NCBI GenBank assembly: GCA_027972325.1 | Contig: JAPMOS010000008.1 | Span: 490,001 to 554,000 of the forward strand | DNA: 64,000 bases | Direction: 5' to 3' | DNA from: Paratrimastix pyriformis | Lineage: Eukaryota > Preaxostyla > Paratrimastigidae | Shown: positions 1 through 9,989 of the stretch, one piece after another | Layout: each line of letters starts with the position of its first letter | How positions within the stretch are numbered: position 1 is the stretch's first letter | Translations under genes and position numbers: made by a program | Notes under the pieces: generated by a model | What the model saw: the letters and a program-made list of their open reading frames with translations, nothing else | What the model was told of the DNA's origin: nothing | The model's database searches: none

Positions 1-2776
1 CGGCGAGGGCGGCACCGAGATGGGCGCAGGAACGGGCGCCCCCGCGACAGCAGCAGCCGTGGCCGGGAGGGGCGGCGTGCTGGCGGGCGGGGCAGGGGTC
101 AGGCCGGGCGGGGCGCTGGTTGCCGCCGAGGAGGCCGAGGCCGGGGCGGAGGCGGACAGGGGCGCCGAGGTGCGGCCCATGAAGGCGTCCAGCCCGGGCA
201 GGGCCGAGGGAGAGCGCTGGTGGGCCAGGGCCGCGTCGAGGGCCGCCACGACGACCGGGTCGGCGCTCATCTGGCGGCCGAGGGCCGCCTGGGAGGCCGC
301 CCGCAGCTCCTCCTCGAGCTCGGGGCTCTGCTCGCCCGAGCTGTCCACCAGGATGCGCGACTGGGCCAGGGCCAGGCTCCCCAGGGCGCTCGGCAGGCCC
401 AGGGCGGGCGGGGACAGGGGCCGCCCGGGGCTCGATGGGGTCTCGGGCGACGCGGTGATCCCCGAGGGCCACGAGGTCAGGGGCGGCAGCGAGGGGAACG
501 AATCTGGGCGCGCGAAGGCAGGGCGCATCGGTACAGCAAGGGAGACGGAGCATGAGCGCGTTGATCTGAGTCGGTGCAGCAGCAGCAAGGGAGTGGAGAG
601 CACCCGGGCGGGCGGACCGGTGGGCCCGGTGGCGGCGGTGGGGGTGGCGTCGGGCCCGCGGAAGAGGGAGCAGTAGCCGAGGCCCTGGCCCAGCGAGAGC
701 AGCTTGGCCCGGGCCGAGAGGTACATGTCGCCCCGCGCGCAGAGGGCGAACGTCTCCGCCGGGTCGGGCGAGCTGGGCATGGTCACACGCACCTGCCCCA
801 CCCCACGAGCCCAACGAGAAGGCACGGGCGACGCGGGGTGTGGGAGCCACTTCCCTCCCTCCCCACACACACACACACACACAGCCACACAGCACAGGAG
901 ACATCACAGCACAGGAGACATCACAGCACAGGAGACATCACAGCACAGGAGACATCACAGCACAGGAGACATCACAGCACAGCACAGCACAGCACAGCAC
1001 AGCACAGCACAGCACAGCACAGCACAGCACAGCACAGCACAGCACAGCACAGCACATCACATCACAGTGCAGCAGCCCAAAGGTAGCAGGGGGGACGGGG
1101 CGGACCTGGTCGAGGTGCCTGGCCACGTCGATGCAGGCCGAGTAGACCCAGGCGTCTCGGAAGGACCAGCGCAACTGCAGCCGCCCAGGCGTCCACACCA
1201 CGGCCCCAGGGAGTGCGGGGTGACCCCGCGGGTGAGGTGGCCACCGAGGAGATTGAGCGGCGGAGGGCAGAGGCAGAGGCAGAGGCAGAGGCAGAGGCAG
1301 AGGCAGAGGCAGAGGCAGAGGCAGAGGCAGAGGCAGAGGCAGAGGCAGAGGCAGAGGCAGAGGCAGAGGCAGAGGCAGAGGAGGGGCGGTGGCTGGCGAC
1401 CTTGTTCTTGGTCAGGTCCTGGGCGAACGAGCGGATGAACTGCCGGGCCGCCTTGGCCAGCTCCGCGTAGGAGCGCGTCCGCTCGTGCAGCTGCCCAGGA
1501 AGCAAAAGGGGAGGATGGGGCGTGGGGTGCGAGGGTGGGATGGGTGGTGAATGAACGGAACGAGACTGCAAAGACGGGGGCTGATGGGGGGATGGGGGTG
1601 GTGGATGCGGGATGGTGGATGGTGGATGGCGGATGGTGCCAGGGGTATGCGGGCGGGCCTCGACGATGCGGCCGAAGATATACTGGCGGAAGTCGAACTC
1701 GGTGATGGAGGCCCGCACGATCATGTCCCTGCCCCAACCAGCGCAGCGCAGGCGGACCAGAGATGGGGCAGAGAGGCCGTGGATGAGCAGGGGACGGGCG
1801 CGAATGGCGCGCGAGGGTGGGGAAGGATGGGTGGGGGACGGGCGGATGTGGGCGAAGGGGGGTGGGGGGTGAGGGGTGAGGGGATGGCCGACCGGAATGG
1901 CTTGCGGCTTGTCTGCAGGGGCGACCCACTGTCGTCGCCCTCCTGGTTGCCGCCGAAGGGCATCTCCCCGCCGTGCGAGGGAGGAGCGATCCCGGGGGTG
2001 AGCCGACACGCGACGCTCGAGAGGGAAAGGCGGGGGAGGCGGGGGAGGCGGGCGGGGAGGCGGGCGGGGATGCGGGCGGGGGATGCGGGCGGGGATGCGG
2101 GCGGGGATGCGGGCGGGGATGCGGGCGGGGATGCGGGCGGGGATGCGGGCGGGGATGCGGGCGGGGGATGCGGGCGGGGATGCGGGCGGGGATGCGGGCG
2201 GGGATGCGGGCGGGGATGCGGGCGGGGATGCGGGCGGGGAAGCGGGGGAGGCGGGGGAGGGCGGGGGGTGGCAGCCACCTTTGGGGAAGAGCCGCTGGAG
2301 GTCTGTGTACCGCAGGAGGGCGCTCGGGAAGAGGCCGCACTGCTGCTGCAGCATCGCCAGGCCCTCCTGCACAGCCAGCGCGACGCAGATGAGCGGTCGT
2401 CCCGTGCGAAGGTACGAAGGGGTGGCAGAGGCGAGGTGGTGGCGCGTGGCGGGGCGGACCGAGTTGGCGAAGTAGAGGCAGAAGCCCTGCTGGGCCAGCG
2501 AGGCGATGTGCCGCAGTTCCTCCTGCCGCCCCCGCGAGCACACGAACGCACAGTCAGCGGGATTGCGGGATCGACAGGGATGGCCCTACCGGCTCGGTGG
2601 GCAGGGGTGGGGTGGGGTGGGTCTGGCAGACCTCGTACAGCGAGCAGCGGGCCTCGTAGACGGGGACGATGTGCTCCTTCAGGCGGGTCGCAAACTCGGC
2701 CCACTGAGCGTCCATGGCGCCCGTGCTGGCGTCCGAGTGCAGCTCCAGCTTGGCCACCCTGCTCCGCCGCCGCCAC

Positions 2777-2811
<35 letters not shown>

Positions 2812-3783
2812 CACGAGGATCTCGGTGACTCTGATGTACTACGTTGCCCTGATGCCTGACTTCTGGTACCAGACTGCCTCCGGGAGACTGGCCGACACCC
2901 GCAACCCGTTTGCCATCAACCCAGGCCCGCCGTGCGTGGCCAAGACCGACTGCGACAAGAAGCTGCTGCTTCCTGGTGCCGCCTGAGGGCTCGACGAGCT
3001 ACGGGCTGAGCACTGAGTGGGACGGAGTCAACCAGTTGGTATTTTAAGTGATTTCTTTTCTCTCTTTGTTCCCCTTTTACGGGCCCTGGTGGCTCGGTTT
3101 TCCGGAATATGAGAGAGAGGGGGGCAAGAGGCCGGCGTCAGGGAAGATGCCTCCCGACCGGAGCGGGGGCGAGGCCTGGCGGGACCGTTCGCGCTTGCCC
3201 GTGTTGAAGTCCGAGCGGAGCTTCTCGAAGGTCTTCTTGTAGGACTTGGACAAGTTCTCGGCCCGCTCGCTGCTCCGGTTTCTGGTGAAGGGGCATGATG
3301 ACGATCAGCGCTCGGGAGGTTGTGGACAGACCCCAGGGGCAGGTAGAGCAGCATCCAATCTTGGTTGATCTTCTCGCAGGACTCGATGAACCGCTTGATG
3401 ACCGGCAGCACGTCGCGCTTGTAGGTGCTCGAGTCCTGGGGTGTCGCCGGGGGGGACGCCGATAGAAATGAGCACGCGGGGATACGACCGACAGACCTCA
3501 CATTTGACCAAGTACATTGCCAGATAGGGTTGGGCGAACTTCTCGGAGATATCGTAAAGGCGCACCAGCCGTTTATTGGGTTGGACGAAGTTCGGAACGA
3601 TGGCATCCACTTGTTGAAGCATTCCCTGGCCATTTCTGAACTGGGTCCCACGGAGAATGTAGTTCTTGCCGAGACTAGGAGCCAGGTACCGCCACAGATC
3701 GTGTTCGTCGTGAACGACTAAAGGAGAGGTGGTGAGAGAAGTTCAATACAAAACGGCAGACCGATTGTGAGCTGGTTGATCAT
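1..3783 (-). CDS. TRAPPC10: TRAPPC10/Trs130-like TRAPP-II complex subunit (3' end off the window)
   Basis: This is a multi-exon gene read leftward. TRAPP-II subunits tether vesicles at the Golgi and help activate Rab11/Rab1-type GTPases. Exons matching the N-terminal TRAPPC10 domain include 'HDEHDLWRYLAPSLG' (about 3710-3665), 'PYLAMYLVKCE' (about 3530-3490), 'YKRDVLPVIKRFIESCEKI' (about 3420-3365), 'KTFEKLRSDFNTGKRER' (about 3240-3186), 'WAEFATRLKEHIVPVYEARC' (about 2705-2645), then 'QEELRHIASLAQQGFCLYFA' and 'ICVALAVQEGLAMLQQQCGL'. Later exons read 'FRDAWVYSACIDVARHLDQV' (about 1175-1115) and a helix-rich segment near 300. An intron of about 427 nt (2759-3185) keeps frame (GKRER|VAKLELH). 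The proposed start at 3783 gives a 34-nt first exon followed by a 32-nt intron (3718-3749), which is short and tentative. Several introns are filled with tandem repeats. The family call is good; distinguishing TRAPPC10 from other large TRAPP subunits rests on the 'YLVKCE...YK..V..I' block. Confidence 0.72.
868..1070. repeat. tandem repeats: 17-bp unit x5 then (CACAG)n, preceded by (AC)n
   Basis: A short (AC)n run leads into five copies of a 17-bp unit (AGCACAGGAGACATCAC, about 891-975), then about 18 copies of the pentamer CACAG to about 1063. The block lies in an intron of the leftward TRAPPC10-like gene. It generates Gln/His/Ser-rich phantom frames. Confidence 0.9.
1264..1381. repeat. hexanucleotide (GGCAGA)n microsatellite
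   Basis: Nearly perfect (GGCAGA)n, about 19 units, open in all frames (Glu-Ala or Arg-Gln on +, Ser-Ala or Leu-Cys on -). By position it lies in an intron just 3' of the TRAPPC10 exon 'RQFIRSFAQDLTKNK'. Confidence 0.9.
2035..2255. repeat. 12-bp GC minisatellite (GGATGCGGGCGG)n
   Basis: About 17 copies of GGATGCGGGCGG with occasional one-base slips, flanked by GGGGAGGCGG-like degenerate units. It occupies an intron of the TRAPPC10-like gene, between the exons encoding 'QCGLFPSALLRYTDLQRL' and 'RDMIVRASITEFDFRQYI'. Confidence 0.9.
2781..2809. repeat. (GA)n dinucleotide run
   Basis: A pure GA run inside the 427-nt TRAPPC10 intron (2759-3185), next to its 3' end in gene orientation, where it reads as a CT-rich polypyrimidine stretch about 20 nt before the acceptor. 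Confidence 0.85.
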
Positions 3784-3885
3784 GACGGCACCCGACGGAG
3801 GAGGGGGCAAGAAAGAAGACAGGCCGAAAATGCAAAAAAGAGTGGAAAGAGCCGCACCGGTGATTCCCCTTCGACGGAAAACCAG
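3784..3885. promoter_or_regulatory. shared divergent promoter, TRAPPC10-like / ATE1
   Basis: Only 102 bases separate the proposed start codons of two divergently read genes, so their promoters must overlap. The stretch is purine-rich and AT-richer than its flanks. No TATA box or other recognisable element was seen. Confidence 0.45.
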
Positions 3886-6047
3886 ATGAAGCAGCCAAAA
3901 GAGTCACCCCAGCACTTGCGGAGTCTTGCGATCGAGTGCGGTGATGACATTTCCTCACACTGTGGGTATTGTAAAAATCCCGACGCTGTGTGGGCCACAC
4001 ATGGTCCTTCATTCTGCTTTTTTCGCGCCAATTCGACCTGTTTTGTAGGTCTCTCGCTTGAACGCCTCTCTCCATACGATTATCAAAATCTGATGGACCG
4101 TGGCTTCCGACGCTCGGGATCATATGTCTATCGACCCAATCCCGAGCTCTCATGCTGCCCTTGCTATACCATCCGCCTGCCTGTGGCACAGTTCACAATC
4201 AGTGATTCTCAGCACACAATCATCAAGCGGTTTTTCCGCTTCATCGACGGAACTTGGCCTCCTGTCAAGGGAGGACAACCCACGGCAGGGGCAGCCGCAC
4301 CCGTGGAGGCGGGTAGAGGACCCATCGAACTCGAGTCAGCGGGCGCACCATTGGCGGACGCTCCGGGGGCCGCTGCAGATCCTCCCACAACCGCGAACCG
4401 CCAGCATGCTCGACCGGCGGAGCATCCCTCCCAACCCCGGCGCGCGCGCCATTTGGCCCGGAAGGCCCACAAGGTCCGGCCACGTCGTTTCCGTTCGCAT
4501 CACTTGCCTCTGGACCTAGCTCTCCCTTGCCTCCGCCACCTCTGTCACCATCGCCGCAGCCACGGTGCCTCCCGTAGTTCCGCCGGCGCAAGCAGGCGCC
4601 CCTGCTCCCGCGCCCGCCGCCACTCGTCGCTGGAGCCTCCGCAATGAAGGCGCCCGCTTCCCCCGTGGCTGGCCTGTCCCCCAGCCAGTGGAGCTGGTCC
4701 ACATCCAGGGCAAGCAGCACACATTCACGGTCCGCCTCACACACACCCCGCCGACCGGCCGGCTCATCATCCGCTCGCGGCAGGTCACGATGAAACCGGC
4801 TGGCTTCACCCCCGAGGCGCATGCCCTGTACCGGCGCTATCAGCAAACCGTTCACGGCGATGGACCCGAGGAGGCCACTGAGAAGCAGTACACCAACTTC
4901 CTGTGCAAGAGCAACCTCGAGGTCCGCATCATCGCATGTGCCGCTGCGCCCTGCCCGTGACGCTCCATCCACCATTCGCCGTTTGTCGGTCTGCCTTTCC
5001 TCACGCGCGCAGTTCGAGCGGGACGACGAGTGCGGTATTGTCTACGGCCCCTACCACCAGGAGGTCTGCAGTCCCCCCCCCCCCCTCCTCAGACGCCCAG
5101 AGATGAATCACTGCTGGTGGCGTGCGTGCGTGCGACAGTACCGGCTGGATGGACGTCTGGTGGCGGTGGGCGTGGTGGATCTGTGCCCCCGCTGCCTGAG
5201 CTCGGTGTACTTCTTCTACGACCCCGATCTCCGGTCCGGCCCCCTGCCCGCCGCCTTTCCCACAGCACACAGCGCGCCCTTCCAGGACCTGGGGATGGGA
5301 TGTCTGTTTTGAATGGAAAGTCATCCTCCTGCCGGTCCCGTGTACCCTTGGGTGGTGGTTGCGGCGACGGCGGTGATGGCGGTGGGCAGCCGGCTGACGA
5401 TGGGCACCCTGAGCGCGCTCTTCGAGATCGACTACGTCCGGTCGCTGGCCCCCGCGAGCCCCCAGCTGGCCCACGAGTACCTGGGATTCTACATCCACAG
5501 CTGCCCCAAGATGCGCTACAAGGGCCAGTACCGGCCCTCGGAGCTGCTGTGCCCCGTGACGGGGGCCTGGGTCCCGCTGGCCCTGTGCCAGCCCCTCCTC
5601 GACCGGCACAAGTACGCCCCGCTCCACCAGGCCCTGCCCGACCCGGCGGCCGTCCCCGCCACCCCGCTGGTGCCCCCGGCGGCCGACCAGGTGGCCGTCG
5701 ACGCGCTGCTGCCCGACCATGGCGAGCTGATCCCCCTGCGGGTGCGCGGGGCCGACGTGCCCTTCGTGGGCGAGTACGTGCGGGCCGTGGGGGAGGCCTT
5801 AGCCCGGTCCATGATCCTGATCATCGTCCCCGCCAACCTCGGCCAGGAGGATGACGAGGGCGAGGGCGAGGGCGAGGGCGAGGGCGAGGGCGAGGGCGAG
5901 GGCGAGGGCGAGGGCGAGGGCGACGAGGAGGGCGATGACGCTGAAGGTGGCCTGGCGGACGGCAAGAAGGGCAGCCATGGCGAGGGCGAAGGTGAGGGCG
6001 AGGCCAGAGCAGCGGCGAGCGGCGGCGACCATCAGCCGACGAAGTAG
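3886..6047 (+). CDS. ATE1: arginyl-tRNA--protein transferase (ATE1)
   Basis: Transfers arginine from Arg-tRNA to acidic or oxidised-Cys N-termini, making them N-degrons. The N-terminal ATE domain shows CGYC (C26, C29), 'LSPYDYQNLMDRGFRRSGSY' (about residues 61-80) and SCCPC (C90, C91). These four cysteines match the pair-plus-pair that binds a metal or Fe-S centre in the family. The C-terminal domain shows 'ALYRRYQQTVHGDGPEE', 'QYRLDGRLVAVGVVDLCPRC', 'SSVYFFYDPD' and 'EYLGFYIHSCPKMRYKGQYR'. Introns placed by frame and homology are 4474-4519, 4922-5012, one from 5064, and one from about 5236 to 5389. The start is the first ATG in frame upstream of CGYC. The tail after 'ANLGQED' is an acidic Glu-Gly hexanucleotide-repeat extension not typical of the family. 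Very secure call. Confidence 0.93.
5855..5930. repeat. (GAGGGC)n, coding, in the ATE1 C-terminus
   Basis: About 11 copies of GAGGGC encode an alternating Glu-Gly tail in the ATE1 frame. The reverse strand gives Pro-Ser or Ala-Leu phantom frames. A second short GAGGGCGA-like cluster lies at 5983-6003. Confidence 0.9.
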
Positions 6048-6242
6048 GCAGGGCACTTCCCTCAAGTGTACGTACATCACCCCTCTCCCCTCCCTCCCTT
6101 CCCCTTCCCCTTCCCCCTTTGGTCCGGACCGCAAACGCCCGGAAGCGCCATCCCATTCGAAAGGAAGACGGGGCATGCAGGCCCAGAGAAGCACGCAAGA
6201 CAAATAACGGAAAGAAGGGGGGACGGACAAGGAGGGCGAGGC

Positions 6243-6300
6243 AGAAGGAGGAGGAGGAGGAGGAGGAGGAGGAGTGGGGGGGGGGGGGGGGCGCCTCAGG
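6243..6300. repeat. (GGA)n and poly-G tract near the ATAT1 3' end
   Basis: A (GGA)n run is followed by about 18 G. Read on the minus strand this is poly-C then CTC repeats, the arrangement seen at other intron ends here, so it may mark a last intron or 3' UTR of the acetyltransferase gene. Confidence 0.7.
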
Positions 6301-8143
6301 GCCGACCGGCGGGCGAAGCGGGGCTCCTCGGGCCGGGGTGGCTGGGGCTCCGCCGCGGAGGCCTCCTGGCGGTCCTTGGCCAGGCTGCGCAGCATCTCGG
6401 CCCGCATCTGCAGCCGCGTGGGCGGCTGGGCCACCGGCCGGGCGGAATCGCGCAGCGAGGGCCGCGTCTGCGTCTGCTGGAGCTGTGGGCCCCCAACCCG
6501 GGCCGCGGGTCCCTCCGGGGGTCGGGGCGGCTCGTGGGCCGGTTGGCTCGGCTCGATTGACACCCAGCGATCATGTGGCTGCTGTTCGGGCGCTGGGGGG
6601 GCGTACGGCTGGGGGTCGGGCTGGGCCTGTGCAGCCGGGTGGGGCTCGGGGGGCGCCCGGAATGGCGACGAAAACTCCACCGAGGTGGCGAACGGGCTCT
6701 GCATGTGGAAGGGCTGGCCGGCCGGGTCGCAGGATGGCGTTCGGGGCTCGAGGGCGCTACAAAAGGGGGCACAGGTGTGCCGAGGTGAGGTCGAGCGCAC
6801 AAGGAGCAGAGGCGGGATGGCCAGCGTCACCCCCATGTCGCCGGACCTGTGACTTGGGTGCGTTGGTGTCTGCGGTGAGGCGCCGCCACGAGAAAAGCGG
6901 ATGCGCACCCGGACATGAACGAGCCGGTCAGTCGGTGAATCGGCGAGTGCGCATGGAGTGTCGCCAGAGTGTGGCAGCGGCGAGCGGGGATCGGCGGAGG
7001 GCAGGGGGCGGACGGACCACGATCGCAATGGCTTGGGCCGAACGGCGGCCGCCGCGGCGAGGGTGGGTGTCCTCATCCGCGGAGGACTGGACAAGGGGCT
7101 GGTCAGCAAGCATGAGGCTGAGATGGTCCTGGTGGGCCGCCCGCGCCACGGCCCGAGCCGTTTCGGCCGAGGAGGGCAGCCCATCATCGGGTGGCAGCAG
7201 GGGCGTCCGGGTGGCGGGCTGGGCCTGTGCCGGCGGGGAGGGGGTGCGGGGGGGAGGGGGGAGATGGTGTGTCGGGAGGAGGGCCGGGCGGCCGGAGCCT
7301 CGTCCTGGGCGGCGGCGGCGGCGGCGGGCGGGAGGGCCGGCCGGCCGTAGGCGGCGGGGGCAGGGGACTCGAAGTACTGCGAGAACACCACAAAGTTATT
7401 GGCCTGGGGGACGTATCGGCTCAAGCCATAGTGGCGCCGCAGGAACCTAAAGATGGCAGATGAGGATCAGGGTGAGTGCGCCGGGGTAACAAAGGTGGCT
7501 GCCGAGACCCGATGAGCTTGGGGGACGGGCGATCGTAGCCCATCTTCTCGGGGGGCACCCGCTCCACCTGGAGCATCTCCTCGAACAAGAGCCGGCCGAC
7601 TCCCTGACGTTGGTACCCCTCGCAGACATAAAAGTCCAGGCAACAAAGAGGGTTAATCTCGTGGATGGTCCCCAGGACATCCTGCAAAAAAACAAAAACA
7701 ACAACAAAAAAAAAAACCCGGCCAGTGGAGCCAGATGAGCGGACGACGCGGGACAAGCAGACCCGAATGAAAAGGTGCTTGGGTCCCATCTTGAGCAAGC
7801 CAACCACTTTTTTGCAGTCTTCAACATACCTAGATCCCGATCGAACGGTCATCACAGGTCTTCATTCCATGGGGGCCAGACAGATACAAATGATGATCAC
7901 TCGCCATCATGCGACCGAGCGTTGTGATAATTTGAGGAAGAGCTTGAGCCTACATACACAAAATGATGGACCACTCCAAGCAGAGCAACCACCGACTTTG
8001 GCCGAGCCGGCGCCCATTCGATCAATAATTGTTCCAAGTTGCTGCTTGATCTGGGGCTTCAAACTGCCAATACGATTCGCATCCCAGATTGTGATAGGCG
8101 ACTCCCTCCCAAAGATCGGAAAGAGAGGGAACTCAAATTCCAT
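6280..8143 (-). CDS. ATAT1: alpha-tubulin N-acetyltransferase (ATAT1/MEC-17 family)
   Basis: Acetylates a lumenal lysine of alpha-tubulin (K40 in model species), a mark of stable axonemal microtubules. Exon 1 (7997-8143, 49 codons) begins MEFEFPLFPIFGRE and ends in 'IIDRMGAGSAK'. After a 47-nt intron (7950-7996) come 'AQALPQIITTLGRMMASDHH', then LYVEDCKKVVGLLKMG, KHLFIR, then 'DVLGTIHEINPLCCLDFYVC', 'EGYQRQGVGRLLFEEMLQVE' (acetyl-CoA pyrophosphate loop QxxGxG) and YDRPSPKLI, then 'FLRRHYGLSRYVPQANNFVV'. All are signature blocks of the family and join in frame across short introns. Downstream is a long Pro/Ala/Gln-rich, probably disordered C-terminus with at least one more intron. The stop is not certain: the low-complexity region 6060-6300 is open in more than one frame, so the 6280 edge is approximate. 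The gene is convergent with ATE1. Confidence 0.9.
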
Positions 8144-9179
8144 GACCGTCTTTCAAATCCAGAGAGAGCCTGATTAACTTAAGGGGATCAAGAGGCCGAC
8201 GGAATTCGGCGACCGATGGACATCAAGGGCCAAAGATCTTTTCCTTCGCTTTCTTCTGAGGGTTTTTGGGGAAGGGAGCGAAAATGTCCGGAAATGAATA
8301 AAACAGAGGGACGATGGAACGTCATCTGGCTGGGGAGGGAGATGATGCAAGGAGCTGCGCCATCTCGCGAAATCCTCGCGTCATTGTTCTGCCGCGATGC
8401 TCTCCGGGGATGTAGTGTGTACGATCCGTCACGTGCAGCTCATCAGAAATGGGACGTGGCTTCTTTTTGATGCAGAGCCGTGGGTTTTCCCCCGTTCCTC
8501 GACAGCGGGTCTGGTGCTGCCTCTTGGTGTTGAGGGCGGATGGTAAGAGGTCTTCCAAAATGGTGCCATAGAGCAGAAAAACTTTGTGCCATTGTTCGGC
8601 GTGTTTCCGAGCCATCCAAGGCATCAATGGACCCTATCACACCAAATCATCAGCCCTTGAACCAAAAGAAGACGAATTGAGACGGCAGACTGTATTCCGC
8701 ATCTCCTTGTGTCGATCCCAAGACCAGTCTCTGCGGAAGATGAAAAGACCGGAAAAGTGCGCGTCAGACCTTGCAATCTTATCTCGGTAAGCAACTTTTC
8801 TTTTCCGGTTCGTAGTGTTATCTCGAAGTACGATTACATGTTTGAGCCGTTGATATGCTCCCGGCTCTCGTGATTCTGTATACAACTCCGTTAGGCGAGG
8901 ACGCTGCCTCCCAATGCGGCAATCCCATCGCCTTTCGGAGGCAATTCGTTGTTCCCGAAAGAGAAGACGGCCGTAGCGGTGCCTTTGCTTGGCGCGGCCC
9001 GTCAGCCGGTGATGGAGTTGCTTCTCCCTGAAAGGGGTCTGTTGTCTGACCTTCCCCGCTCGGCACAAAGAGCCATAGCGCCCCATGGCGTGGGCGAACG
9101 GTGCGGCAGCCCCAAGAAGCGAGCCTCCAACTCCAATCGGTCATTCCAGCCTTTTCTCGAAATTGGGCGAAAGGATTCG
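8144..9179. other. about 1-kb stretch without an assignable gene
   Basis: This AT-richer stretch lies between the divergent acetyltransferase and YTH starts. Two minus-strand open frames stand out: 8322-8627, with a low-complexity-free protein (includes MARKHAEQWHKVFLLYG and DELHVTDRTHYIPGEH), and 8637-9086, Arg-rich. Neither matches a family I know and no intron joins them convincingly. A small unrecognised gene is possible, but so is a long bidirectional promoter/5' UTR region. I saw no tRNA-like structure by eye. Confidence 0.3.
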
Positions 9180-9923
9180 ATGGACCAGGAACAGGAACAC
9201 GAAGAATCCAATGAATCAGCACAGACAACTGCTGCTCCACTTGTAACCGAAGATGATGAAGGATGGCACCGAGTCGATGATGATGACAATCCGCCCCCAC
9301 CCCCGCCCCCTTCGTCTCCTCCTCTTTCTCCTGCTAACAAGGGTACTGCTCCTCTTCTCCCGCCACCTTCGTCCTCACCCCCTGCTGGCACTCGCATCAA
9401 CCGAGCCGTCCCCCCATCGGGCAACAAAGCACCCGCCGAGTCCTACCAGGGCGCGCCCGTCTCAGCTCCAGTCTCGGCGGGAGCATCCATCGACGTTGCG
9501 GGTTATGACAGAGTCCGGAATGCCCTCCCTGTCCTCCTCGCTCTGGACCGTTTTGTTTGTGTTTCCTTTGTGGCTGCTTTCCGTCCGTCCTTCCCCCCGT
9601 GATCTCGCTTTTCGTGCCCTTTCGTGTCTTTCTGTGGTTGCCTCCCGATGGATTGGAGATGGAGAGTCCTTTCTGTTCGCACTTCGTCCACGCCTTCCAT
9701 GAAACCTCTCTCTCCCCTCCCTCCCTCCCTCCCTCCCTCCTCCCTCCCCTCCATCCCCTCCATCCCTCCATCCCCCTCTATCCCCGACCTTCCCTTCACT
9801 GCTTCATCCCCTCTGCCTCCCTCCTCCTCCTCCCCCCCATCCTCTCTTTCTGGGCCACGGGTGGGGCACCGTCCACGGCGGTGATCACCGAGACGACTCG
9901 ATTGGTTTCGAACCTTCCGCTTC

Positions 9924-9989
<66 letters not shown>

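Noticed and set aside
5799-7424. 541-codon minus-strand frame overlapping the ATE1 3' end
   Set aside because: Its 5' part is the acetyltransferase exon; the remainder is antisense to the ATE1 coding repeat and merely lacks stops because of GC richness.
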